NCBI GenBank assembly: GCA_026989495.1
Contig: JALSJE010000135.1
Coordinates: forward strand, 1 to 39,240
Source: Gammaproteobacteria bacterium
GTDB taxonomy: Bacteria; Pseudomonadota; Gammaproteobacteria; S144-34
DNA length: 39,240 nt
Direction: 5' to 3'
Numbering within the stretch: position 1 is the first letter of the stretch; every line of letters starts with the position of its first letter. Made by a program: the position numbers and the translations under genes. Under the pieces are notes generated by a model that saw only the letters and a program-made list of their open reading frames with translations, was not told where the DNA came from and ran no database searches. Shown here in pieces: positions 7,386 through 15,304 of the stretch.

Positions 7386-8732
7386 ATGAGCGCGAAAGGG
7401 AGAAATCTGCTGCTGCTGGGTGCAGGCGCCTGCCTGGGCGTGCTGCTCGCGCTGGCGCACGGGGTCATGGCCGGACGCGGGGCCGGCGAAGGGGCCACGG
7501 CCGAGGTGCCGCTCGAGGAGCTGCGGGTCTTCACGGACGTCTTCGCCCGCGTCAAGAGCGACTACGTCGAGCCGGTCGAGGACCGCACCCTCATCGAGAG
7601 CGCCATCCGCGGGATGCTCTCCGGCCTCGATCCCCATTCGGCCTATCTGGGCCCGGACGAGTTCAAGGAGCTGCAGATCGGCACGCGCGGGGAGTTCGGC
7701 GGCCTCGGGATCGAGGTCAGCATGGAGGACGGCTTCGTCAAGGTCGTCGCCCCCATCGACGACACGCCCGCGCAGCGCGCCGGCATCCGGGCGGGCGACC
7801 TCATCATCCGCATCGACGACACGCCGGTGAAGGGCATGACGCTCAACGAGGCGGTCAAGCTCATGCGGGGCAAGCCGGGCACGAAGGTGACGCTCACCAT
7901 CGTGCGCGAGGGCCAGGAGAGGCCGCTCAAGATCACCATCACGCGCGCCGTCATCAAGGTCAAGAGCGTCAAGACGCGCCTCTACGACGGCTCCTTCGGC
8001 TACGTGCGCATCACGCACTTCCAGGCCAAGACCGCCAAGGGGCTCGCCGACGCGGTCGACAGGCTGCGCAGGAAGGCGGGTGGGCCCCTCAAGGGGCTGG
8101 TGCTGGACCTGCGCAACAATCCCGGGGGCGTGCTGAACGCGGCCGTGGACGTGGCCGACCTCTTCCTCGAGCAGGGTCTGATCGTCTACACCGAGGGGCG
8201 CGTGGCCGACGCGCGCCTGCGCTTCTCGGCCACACCCGGCGACATCCTCGAGGGCGCGCCCATCGTGGTGCTGGTCAACGGCGGCTCGGCCTCGGCCTCG
8301 GAGATCGTGGCCGGCGCGCTCCAGGACCAGCGCCGCGCGGTGGTGGTCGGGCGCAAGACCTTCGGCAAGGGATCGGTCCAGACCATCCTCCCGCTCAAGA
8401 ACGGCGCCGCGCTCAAGCTCACCACGGCGCGCTACTTCACCCCCTCGGGCCGCTCCATCCAGGCCGAGGGGATCGTGCCCGACATCGAGCTCTCGCGCCT
8501 GCGGGTGGCGAAGGTCGAGGACGAGATCGAGCCCCTGAAGGAGCGCCACCTCAAGCGCCATCTGGACAACGGCGGCAGGGAAGGCGAAGGCGCACGCCGT
8601 TCCGGCGGCGAGCGCCACGAGGGCGACGTGGCCGCGCTCGCCTCCCGCGACTACGAGCTGTTCGAGGCCCTGAACATCCTCAAGGGCCTCGCCATCCTGC
8701 AGGCCCGTGCGGCCCAGGCGCGGAAGGGCTGA
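7386..8732 (+). CDS. ctpA: carboxyl-terminal processing protease (S41 family)
   Basis: Periplasmic, tail-specific serine protease. The 448-aa protein has an N-terminal hydrophobic signal/anchor (residues 7-28), a PDZ domain around residues 100-175 (GGLGIEV, GIRAGDLIIRIDD), and a C-terminal S41 catalytic domain with the GGSASASEI stretch (299-307) supplying the nucleophilic serine and GRKTFGKGS (322-330) supplying the catalytic lysine (Lys328). RNNPGG near 243 is another family hallmark. The family is often co-encoded with EnvC, and CtpA in related bacteria limits peptidoglycan endopeptidases. A 150-base gap before it may hold its own promoter, but I see no strong boxes. The next gene starts inside its 3' end. 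Confidence 0.96.
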   Translation: MSAKGRNLLLLGAGACLGVLLALAHGVMAGRGAGEGATAEVPLEELRVFTDVFARVKSDYVEPVEDRTLIESAIRGMLSGLDPHSAYLGPDEFKELQIGTRGEFGGLGIEVSMEDGFVKVVAPIDDTPAQRAGIRAGDLIIRIDDTPVKGMTLNEAVKLMRGKPGTKVTLTIVREGQERPLKITITRAVIKVKSVKTRLYDGSFGYVRITHFQAKTAKGLADAVDRLRRKAGGPLKGLVLDLRNNPGGVLNAAVDVADLFLEQGLIVYTEGRVADARLRFSATPGDILEGAPIVVLVNGGSASASEIVAGALQDQRRAVVVGRKTFGKGSVQTILPLKNGAALKLTTARYFTPSGRSIQAEGIVPDIELSRLRVAKVEDEIEPLKERHLKRHLDNGGREGEGARRSGGERHEGDVAALASRDYELFEALNILKGLAILQARAAQARKG

Positions 8733-9597
8733 GGCGGGAGTCCACCGCCGCTGGGTACGGGCACCGGTCCTCGCATCCCGCGCTGACCGCCTGCCCGCCC
8801 CATCAGACGCCCCGCGCGCGCGCCGGCTCGCGGCGCTCGCCGCGGGCGCGCTGCTGGCCGCGGCGGCCGGCCCTGCGGCCGCCGGTGAGCTCGCCCTGAT
8901 CGTGGACGACCTCGGCAACGACCGCGCCGCCGGCCTGCGCGCCGCGGCGCTCCCCGGCCCGGTCGCCTGCGCCATCCTCCCCCACACGCCCCACGCGCGC
9001 CTGATCGCCCGGGCCGCGCGTGCGCATGGCAAGGAGGTGCTGCTGCACCTGCCCATGGCGGCGGTGGACGCGCGCCCGCCGGGACCCGGCGCCATCGGGC
9101 TGCACATGACCCGCGCCGAGCTCGAGCGCACGCTCGCCGCGGCCCTGGCCTCGGTGCCGGGCGCGGTCGGCGTCAACAACCACATGGGCAGCCTCATCAC
9201 CCGCCACCCCGGCCACATGGCCTGGCTGATGGCGGCGCTCGCCAGGCGCGGGCTCTTCTTCGTCGACAGCCGCACCACCGCGGCCACCGTCGCCGAGCGC
9301 CTCGCGGCCGAGCACGGCGTCCCGCACGCGCGCAGGCATGTGTTCCTCGATGCCGAGCCGGGTGCGGCGGGCCTGCGCGCGGGGCTTGCGCGGCTGCGTG
9401 CGCGGCTGGCGCGCCGGGGCCGGGCGGTGGCCATCGTCCACCCGAGCCCCGCCGCGCTGGCCCTGCTCGAGCGCGAGCTCCCGCGGCTGGCGCGCGAGCA
9501 CCGCCTCGTGCCCGTCTCCGCGCTGGTGGAGCGCTCGGGGCGGGGCGGGGCCCGCCTCGCCGTCCGCGCGCCGTCACGGATCGCGCCCGCCCCCTGA
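8707..9597 (+). CDS. yibQ: divergent polysaccharide deacetylase (YibQ-like)
   Basis: Exported protein of the divergent polysaccharide deacetylase family; the substrate is unknown. The 296-aa product has a signal-like stretch (about residues 41-60, ending AAAG), then LALIVDDLGND, the family's first motif, CAILPHTPHA, EVLLHLPMAA, VNNHMGSLIT and FFVDSRTT. These correspond to the NodB-like fold with altered metal-site residues. The only upstream start is the GTG at 8707, which overlaps ctpA by 26 bases and gives an unusually long tail before the signal stretch. Part of that tail (8766-8792) matches a dispersed repeat on the opposite strand, so the natural start may have been disturbed. Order gpmI-envC-ctpA-yibQ supports the name. 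Confidence 0.88.
   Translation: MRPRRGRAEAGVHRRWVRAPVLASRADRLPAPSDAPRARRLAALAAGALLAAAAGPAAAGELALIVDDLGNDRAAGLRAAALPGPVACAILPHTPHARLIARAARAHGKEVLLHLPMAAVDARPPGPGAIGLHMTRAELERTLAAALASVPGAVGVNNHMGSLITRHPGHMAWLMAALARRGLFFVDSRTTAATVAERLAAEHGVPHARRHVFLDAEPGAAGLRAGLARLRARLARRGRAVAIVHPSPAALALLERELPRLAREHRLVPVSALVERSGRGGARLAVRAPSRIAPAP
8766..8792 (-). repeat. fragment of NTCCCT-hairpin repeat inside yibQ 5' end
   Basis: The bases GGTCCTCGC, TCCCGCGC and GACCG in this order match the reverse complement of the repeat unit at 32905-32931 with three mismatches in 27 bases, and the copy at 24610-24636 more weakly. The fragment lacks the central hairpin. It is translated as part of the extended YibQ N-terminus (APVLASRADRL). 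Confidence 0.5.
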
Positions 9598-9604
9598 CGG
9601 CCCC

Positions 9605-10678
9605 GTGGCGCGCCTGCCGCCCGCGACGCTCCTCTTCCTGCCGGCCGCGGCCTGGGGCGGTGCGGCGATACCCCTGTGGGCCGGAGGCCTCTGCCCGGAG
9701 GCCCCGGGCTGGCACGCCTACGGGATGCTGCAGGGCTACGCGCTCGCCGTGGTGGCGGGCTTTCTCGCCACGCGCGCCGGGCGCGGCGAGACCCTGGGGG
9801 CCCTCGCCGGCTGGCTCGCCGCCCGGATCGGCCTCTGCCTGGGCGGCGCCTCGCCGCCCGCGTGGGCGCTGGCCGCGGACGCCGCCTTCGCCCTGTGGGT
9901 GGTCGCGCGCGGGGCCTGGCCCCTGGCGGCGGGCGCCAAGCGGGCGCGCAACCGGCTCCTCGGGCTGGGCGCCGTGGCGGTCTGCCTCTCGGGCCCGGCG
10001 CTCGCCGCCGCGCTCGCCTTCGGCGGCGCCGGCGCGGGCACGGCCGCCGTGCGCGCGGTGCTGGCCGCCTACGCCTTCCTGCTGGCCGGCATGGGCGGCC
10101 GCGCGCTGGCGCCGGCGCTGGCCGGTGAGCGGATCGGCGGCATGTCCGGGCCGGCGCTGCGCAACGTCGTCCAGCCGCGCCTGGAGGCGGGGGTGCTGGC
10201 GGCGCTGGCCGCCGCCACGGCGCTGCTCCCTTGGCCGGCGACGCGTCCGGCGGGTGGTGCCGCGCTCGTCGCGGCGGGGCTGCTCACGGCCGCGCGGCTG
10301 GCGCGCTGGCGGCCGTGGCGCGCCCGCCGCGCGCCGGTGGCGGCACTGGCCGCCGCCTACGCCTGGCTCGCCGTGGCGCTCGCGGCCTGGGGTGCGGCCG
10401 AGCTCGCCGGCCTCGTGCCGTGGGCGGCGGCGCACCTCCTCACCGTGGGCGCGCTCGGCGGCCTCACCGTGGTCATGATGGCGCGCACCGTGTCGCTGCG
10501 TCTCGGTGCCGGCCCGGAGGGCTTCGGTGACATGGCCGTCGCCCTGGCCGCCGTGAGCGTCGCGGCCCTCCTGCGGGCGGCGGGCCTGGAGATGGCGGCG
10601 GCGGCCTTCTGGAGCGGGGGCCAGCTCCTGCTCCTGCGCCGGCTCGCGCACGCCGTCCGGGGGGCTGCGCTACGATAG
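9605..10678 (+). CDS. NnrS-like multi-pass membrane protein
   Basis: The NnrS family comprises haem/copper-containing membrane proteins induced by nitric oxide in denitrifiers. The 357-aa product is almost entirely hydrophobic with about ten or more membrane segments. It keeps the family landmarks in order: PLW after the first helix, WHA-x-x-ML (here WHAYGMLQGYALAVVAGFL), MGGR-x-LAP, and near the end HLLTVGALGGLTVVMMAR. In typical members the first motif reads WHAHEM; here the second His and the Glu are replaced by Tyr and Gly, so haem or metal binding may be altered. The GTG at 9605 is the only start near the first helix and has no clear ribosome binding site. It lies seven bases after the yibQ stop. 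Confidence 0.75.
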   Translation: MARLPPATLLFLPAAAWGGAAIPLWAGGLCPEAPGWHAYGMLQGYALAVVAGFLATRAGRGETLGALAGWLAARIGLCLGGASPPAWALAADAAFALWVVARGAWPLAAGAKRARNRLLGLGAVAVCLSGPALAAALAFGGAGAGTAAVRAVLAAYAFLLAGMGGRALAPALAGERIGGMSGPALRNVVQPRLEAGVLAALAAATALLPWPATRPAGGAALVAAGLLTAARLARWRPWRARRAPVAALAAAYAWLAVALAAWGAAELAGLVPWAAAHLLTVGALGGLTVVMMARTVSLRLGAGPEGFGDMAVALAAVSVAALLRAAGLEMAAAAFWSGGQLLLLRRLAHAVRGAALR

Positions 10679-10712
10679 GGACTGCGCTAAAGGCAGCGAG
10701 GGAGGAGAGGCC

Positions 10713-11282
10713 ATGGCCCGCGTGCTCGTCCCCCTGGCCGAGGGCTGCGAGGAGCTCGAGGCCGTCACCATCATCGATCTGCTGCGCCGCGCCGGCATCG
10801 AGGTCGTCACGGCCGGGCTCGAGCCCGGCCCCGTGAAGGCCTCGCGCGGCGTGGTGCTGGTGCCGGACACCACGCTGGATGCGGTGCAGGGCGAGGACTT
10901 CGACATGGTCGTGCTGCCCGGCGGCGGGCCCGGCACCGAACGCCTGGCGCAGGACGGGCGCGTGCGCGGGATCCTGCGCCGCCATGCCGAGCGGGGCCGC
11001 TGGACCGCGGCCATCTGCGCCGCGCCGAAGGTGCTGGCGGAGGCGGGGCTGCTGGAGGGCCGGCGCGCCACCAGCTATCCGGGCTGCCTCGATGCCGCGA
11101 CCGTGCCCGGCCTGCGCTACGAGGAGGCGCCGGTGGTGCGCGACGGCAAAGTCGTCACCAGCCGCGGGCCCGGCACCGCCATGGACTTCGCCCTCGAGCT
11201 CATCGAGCTCCTCGAGGGCCGGGCGAAGCGTGAGGAGGTGGAGGCGGCCCTGCAGCGGCCGGCCGCCGCACCGGCGGCGTGA
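10713..11282 (+). CDS. DJ-1/PfpI family protein (YajL-like)
   Basis: Small cytoplasmic protein of the DJ-1 branch, linked in known members to oxidative-stress protection and protein or metabolite deglycation; the exact role here is unknown. The 189-aa product has the DJ-1 glutamate in EGCEELEA (Glu14/Glu15) and the reactive cysteine Cys102 in AAICAAPKVLAEAGLL, with VLPGGGPG at 68-75. Length matches the family. GGAGGAG stands a few bases ahead of the ATG at 10713. The gene lies 34 bases after the NnrS-like gene and may be co-transcribed, but it also precedes a minus-strand gene, so it ends the plus run. Confidence 0.93.
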   Translation: MARVLVPLAEGCEELEAVTIIDLLRRAGIEVVTAGLEPGPVKASRGVVLVPDTTLDAVQGEDFDMVVLPGGGPGTERLAQDGRVRGILRRHAERGRWTAAICAAPKVLAEAGLLEGRRATSYPGCLDAATVPGLRYEEAPVVRDGKVVTSRGPGTAMDFALELIELLEGRAKREEVEAALQRPAAAPAA

Positions 11283-11352
11283 GCCGGGCCTGGGCTGGAG
11301 CGGCGGGGCCCGGCAGGCGCCGGCATGGTCTTTCCGCGCGCCGCCCGTGCGC

Positions 11353-11589
11353 TCAGGGCTTCTTGTGGGAGCCGTCGCAGAAGGGGGGGTCGGCCGTGCG
11401 CTTGCAGCCGCACAGCCACACCTTGCGCTTGTCCTTGAGGGTGAACTCCAGCGGCGAGAATTCCGTGCCCTTGTGGGAGCCGTCGCAGAAGGGCTGCGTC
11501 CTGGAGCGGCCGCAGGCGCACCACCAGTAGGTGCCGGGCTCGAGCTCCACCTCATAGGGCGCCTTCTGGGGGCATTCGGGTTCGGCCAT
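11353..11589 (-). CDS. CDGSH iron-sulfur domain protein (two CDGSH motifs)
   Basis: Small 2Fe-2S protein. The 78-aa product holds two tandem cluster motifs, CACGRSRTQPFCDGSH and CGCKRTADPPFCDGSH, each with three Cys and one His that bind one cluster. This is the tandem, soluble bacterial type (MitoNEET family); the role is probably redox or iron-sulfur handling. I chose the ATG at 11589 because GGAGGAA precedes it at seven bases; an ATG at 11619 in frame lacks this. It stands alone on the minus strand, divergent from the FetAB-type exporter genes. That exporter's family is tied to iron balance, which may or may not be meaningful. Confidence 0.93.
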   Translation of the reverse strand: MAEPECPQKAPYEVELEPGTYWWCACGRSRTQPFCDGSHKGTEFSPLEFTLKDKRKVWLCGCKRTADPPFCDGSHKKP

Positions 11590-11669
11590 GATCCGTTCCT
11601 CCATCGTCGGCGGGGCCACGCTCGCGGCCGCTCAGCGCATGGGATGACTTTAGCGCCGGGAGGTTCGGG

Positions 11670-12287
11670 GTGCCAGAGGCGAAGCTGGAGGCGCGAGGGC
11701 TCAGCGTGCGTCACGTGGGCCCGATCGGCCTGCGCGTGCCCGACGGACGCTGCGTGGGGCTCACCGGGCCCTCGGGTGCGGGCAAGACGCTGCTGCTGCG
11801 CGCGCTGGCGGACCTGGAGCCGCATACGGGCGAGGTGCTGCTCGACGGCCGGCGGGCCTGCGCCTTCCGCCCCCACGAGTGGCGCCGGCGCGTGATGTGG
11901 GTGCCGGCCGAGGCGGGCTGGTGGGCCGAGACCGTGGGCGAGCATCTCGAGGGGGCCGACGACGCCCTGCTCGCGCGCCTCGGCTTCGGGCCCGAGGTGC
12001 GCGGCTGGCAGGTGCGCCGCCTCTCCACGGGAGAGCGCCAGCGCCTGGCGCTCGCCCGGGCGCTGGCGCGCAGGCCGGAGGTGCTTCTGCTGGACGAGCC
12101 CACGGCAGGCCTGGATGCGGCCGCACGTGCGGCCGTGGAATCGCTGCTCGCCGGTTGGCTCGCGCCGGGCCGGGCGATCCTGTGGGTGAGCCATGACCTC
12201 GACCAGCTCGGGCGCGTCGCCGCCGCGGCCTGGGCGCTCGAGGGCGGGCGGCTCGCGCCGCTCACGGGGGCGGTGGCGTGGGCGTGA
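11670..12287 (+). CDS. fetA: ABC transporter ATP-binding protein, FetA-like
   Basis: Nucleotide-binding subunit of an ABC exporter; E. coli FetAB exports iron and helps resist oxidative stress. The 205-aa product shows Walker A GPSGAGKT, the signature LSTGERQRLALARAL, Walker B LLLDEPTAGLD and the switch His in WVSHD. Length is short, as in FetA. It starts with GTG at 11670, which has GGGAGG seven bases ahead. The next gene, a FetB-type permease, overlaps its stop codon, so the two are translationally coupled. Confidence 0.9.
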   Translation: MPEAKLEARGLSVRHVGPIGLRVPDGRCVGLTGPSGAGKTLLLRALADLEPHTGEVLLDGRRACAFRPHEWRRRVMWVPAEAGWWAETVGEHLEGADDALLARLGFGPEVRGWQVRRLSTGERQRLALARALARRPEVLLLDEPTAGLDAAARAAVESLLAGWLAPGRAILWVSHDLDQLGRVAAAAWALEGGRLAPLTGAVAWA

Positions 12288-13069
12288 TCCCGCTCTCGCC
12301 CCTGGATCTCGCGCTCGCCGCGGCGCTGGTGCTCGCGCTCGCCGCGGTGGCCTGGGCGGGGCGGCTGGGCGTGGCGCGGGGGCTGCTGGTCGCCGCCGCG
12401 CGCACCGCCGTGCAGCTCCTGCTGGTGGGGCTGGTGCTCAAGGTGGTCTTCGCCCAGGCCGGCCTCGGCTGGGTGGCGGCGCTCGCGGCGCTGATGCTGC
12501 TCCTTGCCGGGCGCGAGGTCATGGCCCGCCAGGGGCGCCGCTTCCGCGGCCCCTGGGGCTATGCCCTCGGCACGCTCTCCATGTTCCTCTCGGCCTTCAC
12601 GGTCACGGTGTTCGCGCTCACGGTGATCATCGGCAGCGTCCCGTGGTACGAGCCGCGCTACGCCATCCCGCTGCTGGGGATGCTGCTCGGCAACACCATG
12701 AACGGCGTGGCCCTGGGCCTGGATCGGGTGACCGCGGGCGCCATGGCCGCGCGTGCCGCCATCGAGGCCCGGCTCGCGCTCGGCGCGCGAGCCGCCGAGG
12801 CCGTCGCCCCCCTGCGGCGCGAGGCCGTGCGCGCCGGCCTCATCCCCATCGTCAACGCCATGTCGGCAGCCGGTATCGTGAGCCTGCCGGGCATGATGAC
12901 CGGCCAGATCCTTGCGGGCACGCCGCCCATGGAGGCGGTGCGCTACCAGGTGCTGATCATGTTCCTGATCGCGGCGGGCACGGGCTTCGGCACGCTGGCC
13001 GCCGTGTGGCTCGCCTCGCGCCGGCTCTTCGACGGGCGCGAGCGCCTGCGGCTGGAGCGGCTGCGATAG
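12278..13069 (+). CDS. fetB: ABC transporter permease, FetB (UPF0014) family
   Basis: Inner-membrane permease partner of the upstream ATPase; probable iron export. The 263-aa protein has about seven hydrophobic segments and the family's conserved blocks: ARTAVQLLLVGLVL near 45, the segment with LLGMLLGNTMNGVALGLDR near 130-147, and GLIPIVNAMSAAGIVSLPGMMTGQILAG near 188-215. Two GTG codons, 12278 and 12284, could start it; the second lies exactly in a GTGA overlap with the fetA stop. No other gene of iron metabolism except the nearby CDGSH protein is seen. Confidence 0.92.
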   Translation: MGVIPLSPLDLALAAALVLALAAVAWAGRLGVARGLLVAAARTAVQLLLVGLVLKVVFAQAGLGWVAALAALMLLLAGREVMARQGRRFRGPWGYALGTLSMFLSAFTVTVFALTVIIGSVPWYEPRYAIPLLGMLLGNTMNGVALGLDRVTAGAMAARAAIEARLALGARAAEAVAPLRREAVRAGLIPIVNAMSAAGIVSLPGMMTGQILAGTPPMEAVRYQVLIMFLIAAGTGFGTLAAVWLASRRLFDGRERLRLERLR

Positions 13070-13144
13070 CGCGGGTGCCTTGCGCGCGCGGCCGCGCTCG
13101 TGCACAGTCGGCCCACGGGCCCCACGGAACAGGAGGTCGCAGCG

Positions 13145-13732
13145 ATGGACGGCCGGCTCAAGGCGGCGCTGGCGCTCGCGGTGACGGTCGCGGCCCTGGG
13201 ACTCTATGCCGCCTTCGGCGCGCTCGGCGGCGGTGGCGCCGAGACTGCGGCGGCCGCCGCCGCAAGGTCCGGCGGCTGGCGCTTCCCGCTCGGGCCGGGC
13301 CGCGCGCTGGTGCTGGACGTGCCCCAGGGCTGGGAGGTCACGGTGCGCCGCCCGGTGGCCGGGCCGCCCACCATCCTCGCCGGTCCCGCCGAGGGACGCG
13401 GCTTCCGCTTCCTGGTGACGCCGCTTCCGGCCGGCGGCGCCGGGCCGGCACCGGCCGACGGCGACCTGCGCGAGTACCTGCGGCGCATCGGCTCGCGCCT
13501 GGCCCAGCGCTCGGTGGAGGGGCGGATCGAGCTGGAGCCCGTGCCAGGCGCGCCCGGGGCCTGGTTCTACCGGCTCACCGACCGCGATCCCGGCGAGGGC
13601 TTCCGCCACCTCGCCCAGGGGGCGCGGCGGCTGGACGGGATCATCCTCACCTTCACCTTCCTGAGCCACGTGCCCGACCCGCCCGCGCTGCGCGCGGCGC
13701 TGCGGGTGGTGGCCACGGCGCGGGCGGAGTGA
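13145..13732 (+). CDS. exported or membrane-anchored protein of unknown function
   Basis: I do not recognise the family. The 195-aa product has one N-terminal hydrophobic stretch (about residues 5-25) rich in Ala and Leu, followed by a Gly/Ala linker and a soluble part of about 150 residues with no cysteine. The pattern LVLDVPQGWEVTVRRP, FRFLVTPLP and ILTFTFLSHVPDPP resembles small periplasmic proteins that adopt a PsbP/Mog1-like fold, but this is only an impression. The ATG at 13145 has AGGAGGT seven bases upstream; a GTG at 13100 is in frame but lacks such a site. It follows fetB and precedes a DUF4124 gene closely. Confidence 0.75.
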   Translation: MDGRLKAALALAVTVAALGLYAAFGALGGGGAETAAAAAARSGGWRFPLGPGRALVLDVPQGWEVTVRRPVAGPPTILAGPAEGRGFRFLVTPLPAGGAGPAPADGDLREYLRRIGSRLAQRSVEGRIELEPVPGAPGAWFYRLTDRDPGEGFRHLAQGARRLDGIILTFTFLSHVPDPPALRAALRVVATARAE

Positions 13733-13737
13733 GCGGG

Positions 13738-14229
13738 ATGGCTGGGCGCCGGCGGCTCGTGGCGGGAACGGCGCTCGTCGCGGCGCTCGCCCTCGCGCCG
13801 GGCGCCAGCGGGGGCGCCACGGTCTACCGCTGGGTCGACGAGCACGGGCGCGCGCACTTCTCCGACCGCCCGCCGCCGGGCAAAGGGGAGCGGGTGGATG
13901 TGCGGCCGGCCCCACCGCCGGGCGGCGTCGAGGGCGAGGGCGCGGCCCAGGGGGCCGGCGGGAAGGACCGGGTGGGGCGACAGCGCCGTCTGCTGCGCGC
14001 CTTCGAGGCCGAGCGGCGCGAGCGCGAGGCCGCGCGCCGGGCCGCCGAGGCCCGCCGGCGCCAGCGCACCGCCCGCTGCCGCCACGCGCGCCGGCGGCTC
14101 GCCATCTACGAGCGCGTGAACGTGGTCTACGAGACCGACGCCGAGGGCCGGCGCCGCGCCCTGAGCGATGCCGAGCGCGCGGCGCGCATGGCGGCCCTGC
14201 GCGAGGAGATCGCGCGCTGGTGCGACTGA
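13738..14229 (+). CDS. DUF4124 domain protein, exported
   Basis: The 163-aa product has a signal sequence (about residues 1-26) and then the DUF4124 hallmark VYRWVDEHGRAHFSDRPP, a short module common in exported gammaproteobacterial proteins of unknown role. The rest is a charged, Arg/Glu/Ala-rich stretch likely to be helical, with two cysteines, one near residue 115 and one two residues from the end. It starts six bases after the upstream stop codon. No partner is evident. Convergent with speE. Confidence 0.82.
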   Translation: MAGRRRLVAGTALVAALALAPGASGGATVYRWVDEHGRAHFSDRPPPGKGERVDVRPAPPPGGVEGEGAAQGAGGKDRVGRQRRLLRAFEAERREREAARRAAEARRRQRTARCRHARRRLAIYERVNVVYETDAEGRRRALSDAERAARMAALREEIARWCD

Positions 14230-14263
14230 GGCCGCCGCCCGGCCGGACCGCTCCTGGCGCCCG

Positions 14264-15130
14264 CTACAGCGCCAGGATCGCCTTGCGGAAGAACTCCGGC
14301 GCGGCCAGCGCCGCCCGGTGCACGGCGCTGTTGTAGTAGCGCGTCTCGAAGGGGCGGCTCTCCACCGCGCCCTCGCGGAAGCCCGCGATGGGCATGTCCT
14401 TGCAGGCCATGGTGGCGGTCCACCAGCCCGAGGGATATGTGGGCTGGGGGAAATGGAGCGTCGCCACGTCCAGGAAGCCCGCCGCGCGCAGGGCCCGGTG
14501 CATCCCGGTGAGGATGTCCATGTGGTACATGGGCGACTCGCTTTGCTGCACGATGAGCCCGTGGGGGCCCAGCGCCCGCAGGCAGTCGCGGTAGAAGGGC
14601 TCGGAGAACAGCCCCTCGGCCGGCCCGATGGGGTCGGTGCTGTCGACGATGATGACGTCGTAGCTCGCGGGCCCGGCGTCCTTCACCCACTGGATGCCGT
14701 CGGCGAACTCGAGCCGCGCGCGCGGGTCGCCGTTGGAGGCGGTGAGCTCCGGGAAGTAGCGCTCGGCCAGGCGCGTGACGCGCTCGTCGATCTCCACCTG
14801 CGTGGCCGAGGCCACCTCGGGGTGCTTGAGCACCTCGCGGAGCGTCCCGCAGTCGCCGCCGCCGATGATGAGCACGCGCCTGGGGTCCGGGTGGGTGTAG
14901 AGGACCGGGTGCGCGAGCATCTCGTGGTAGATGAAGTTGTCCCGGTCCGTGAGCATGACGAAGCCGTCGATCACCATGAGGGTGCCGAAGAACTCCGTCT
15001 CGTAGATCTCGATGCGCTGGAAGGGGGTCTGCTCCTCGTGGAGCTTCTCCGCCCGGGCGAGCCTGAGCGAGAGGGCGGAGCCGCCCTCCTCGCAGACCTC
15101 GGTGAACCACGGACCCTCGAGCGTGCGCAT
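14264..15130 (-). CDS. speE: spermidine synthase (polyamine aminopropyltransferase)
   Basis: Transfers an aminopropyl group from decarboxylated S-adenosylmethionine to putrescine. The 288-aa product matches the family in length and motifs: WFTEV near the start, VMLTDRDNFIYHEMLAHP, the nucleotide-binding RVLIIGGGDCGTLREVLKHP, DVIIVDSTDPIGPAEGLF, and the C-terminal PTYPSGWWTATMACK. The ATG at 15130 begins directly with MRTLEGPWFTE, as expected. Divergent from speA with a gap of 174 bases that presumably holds both promoters. No SAM decarboxylase (speD) or agmatinase gene is in the window, so the pathway must be completed elsewhere. Confidence 0.97.
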   Translation of the reverse strand: MRTLEGPWFTEVCEEGGSALSLRLARAEKLHEEQTPFQRIEIYETEFFGTLMVIDGFVMLTDRDNFIYHEMLAHPVLYTHPDPRRVLIIGGGDCGTLREVLKHPEVASATQVEIDERVTRLAERYFPELTASNGDPRARLEFADGIQWVKDAGPASYDVIIVDSTDPIGPAEGLFSEPFYRDCLRALGPHGLIVQQSESPMYHMDILTGMHRALRAAGFLDVATLHFPQPTYPSGWWTATMACKDMPIAGFREGAVESRPFETRYYNSAVHRAALAAPEFFRKAILAL

Positions 15131-15304
15131 GGGGGCGGAAGGGTACGGCGTGGTGCCCGTGGGCGCAAGCCGGCGTGCGCGGTGGGGCTCGAGAGGCGGG
15201 AGGGTCTCCCGCCGCACCGTGGGCGCCGCACCGGGATCGGCCGGCGGGGCGGCCCTTCGGAGCGGTCCACCGCCTTCCCCGCCCTCTGCTACGCTTTCGC
15301 CTCC

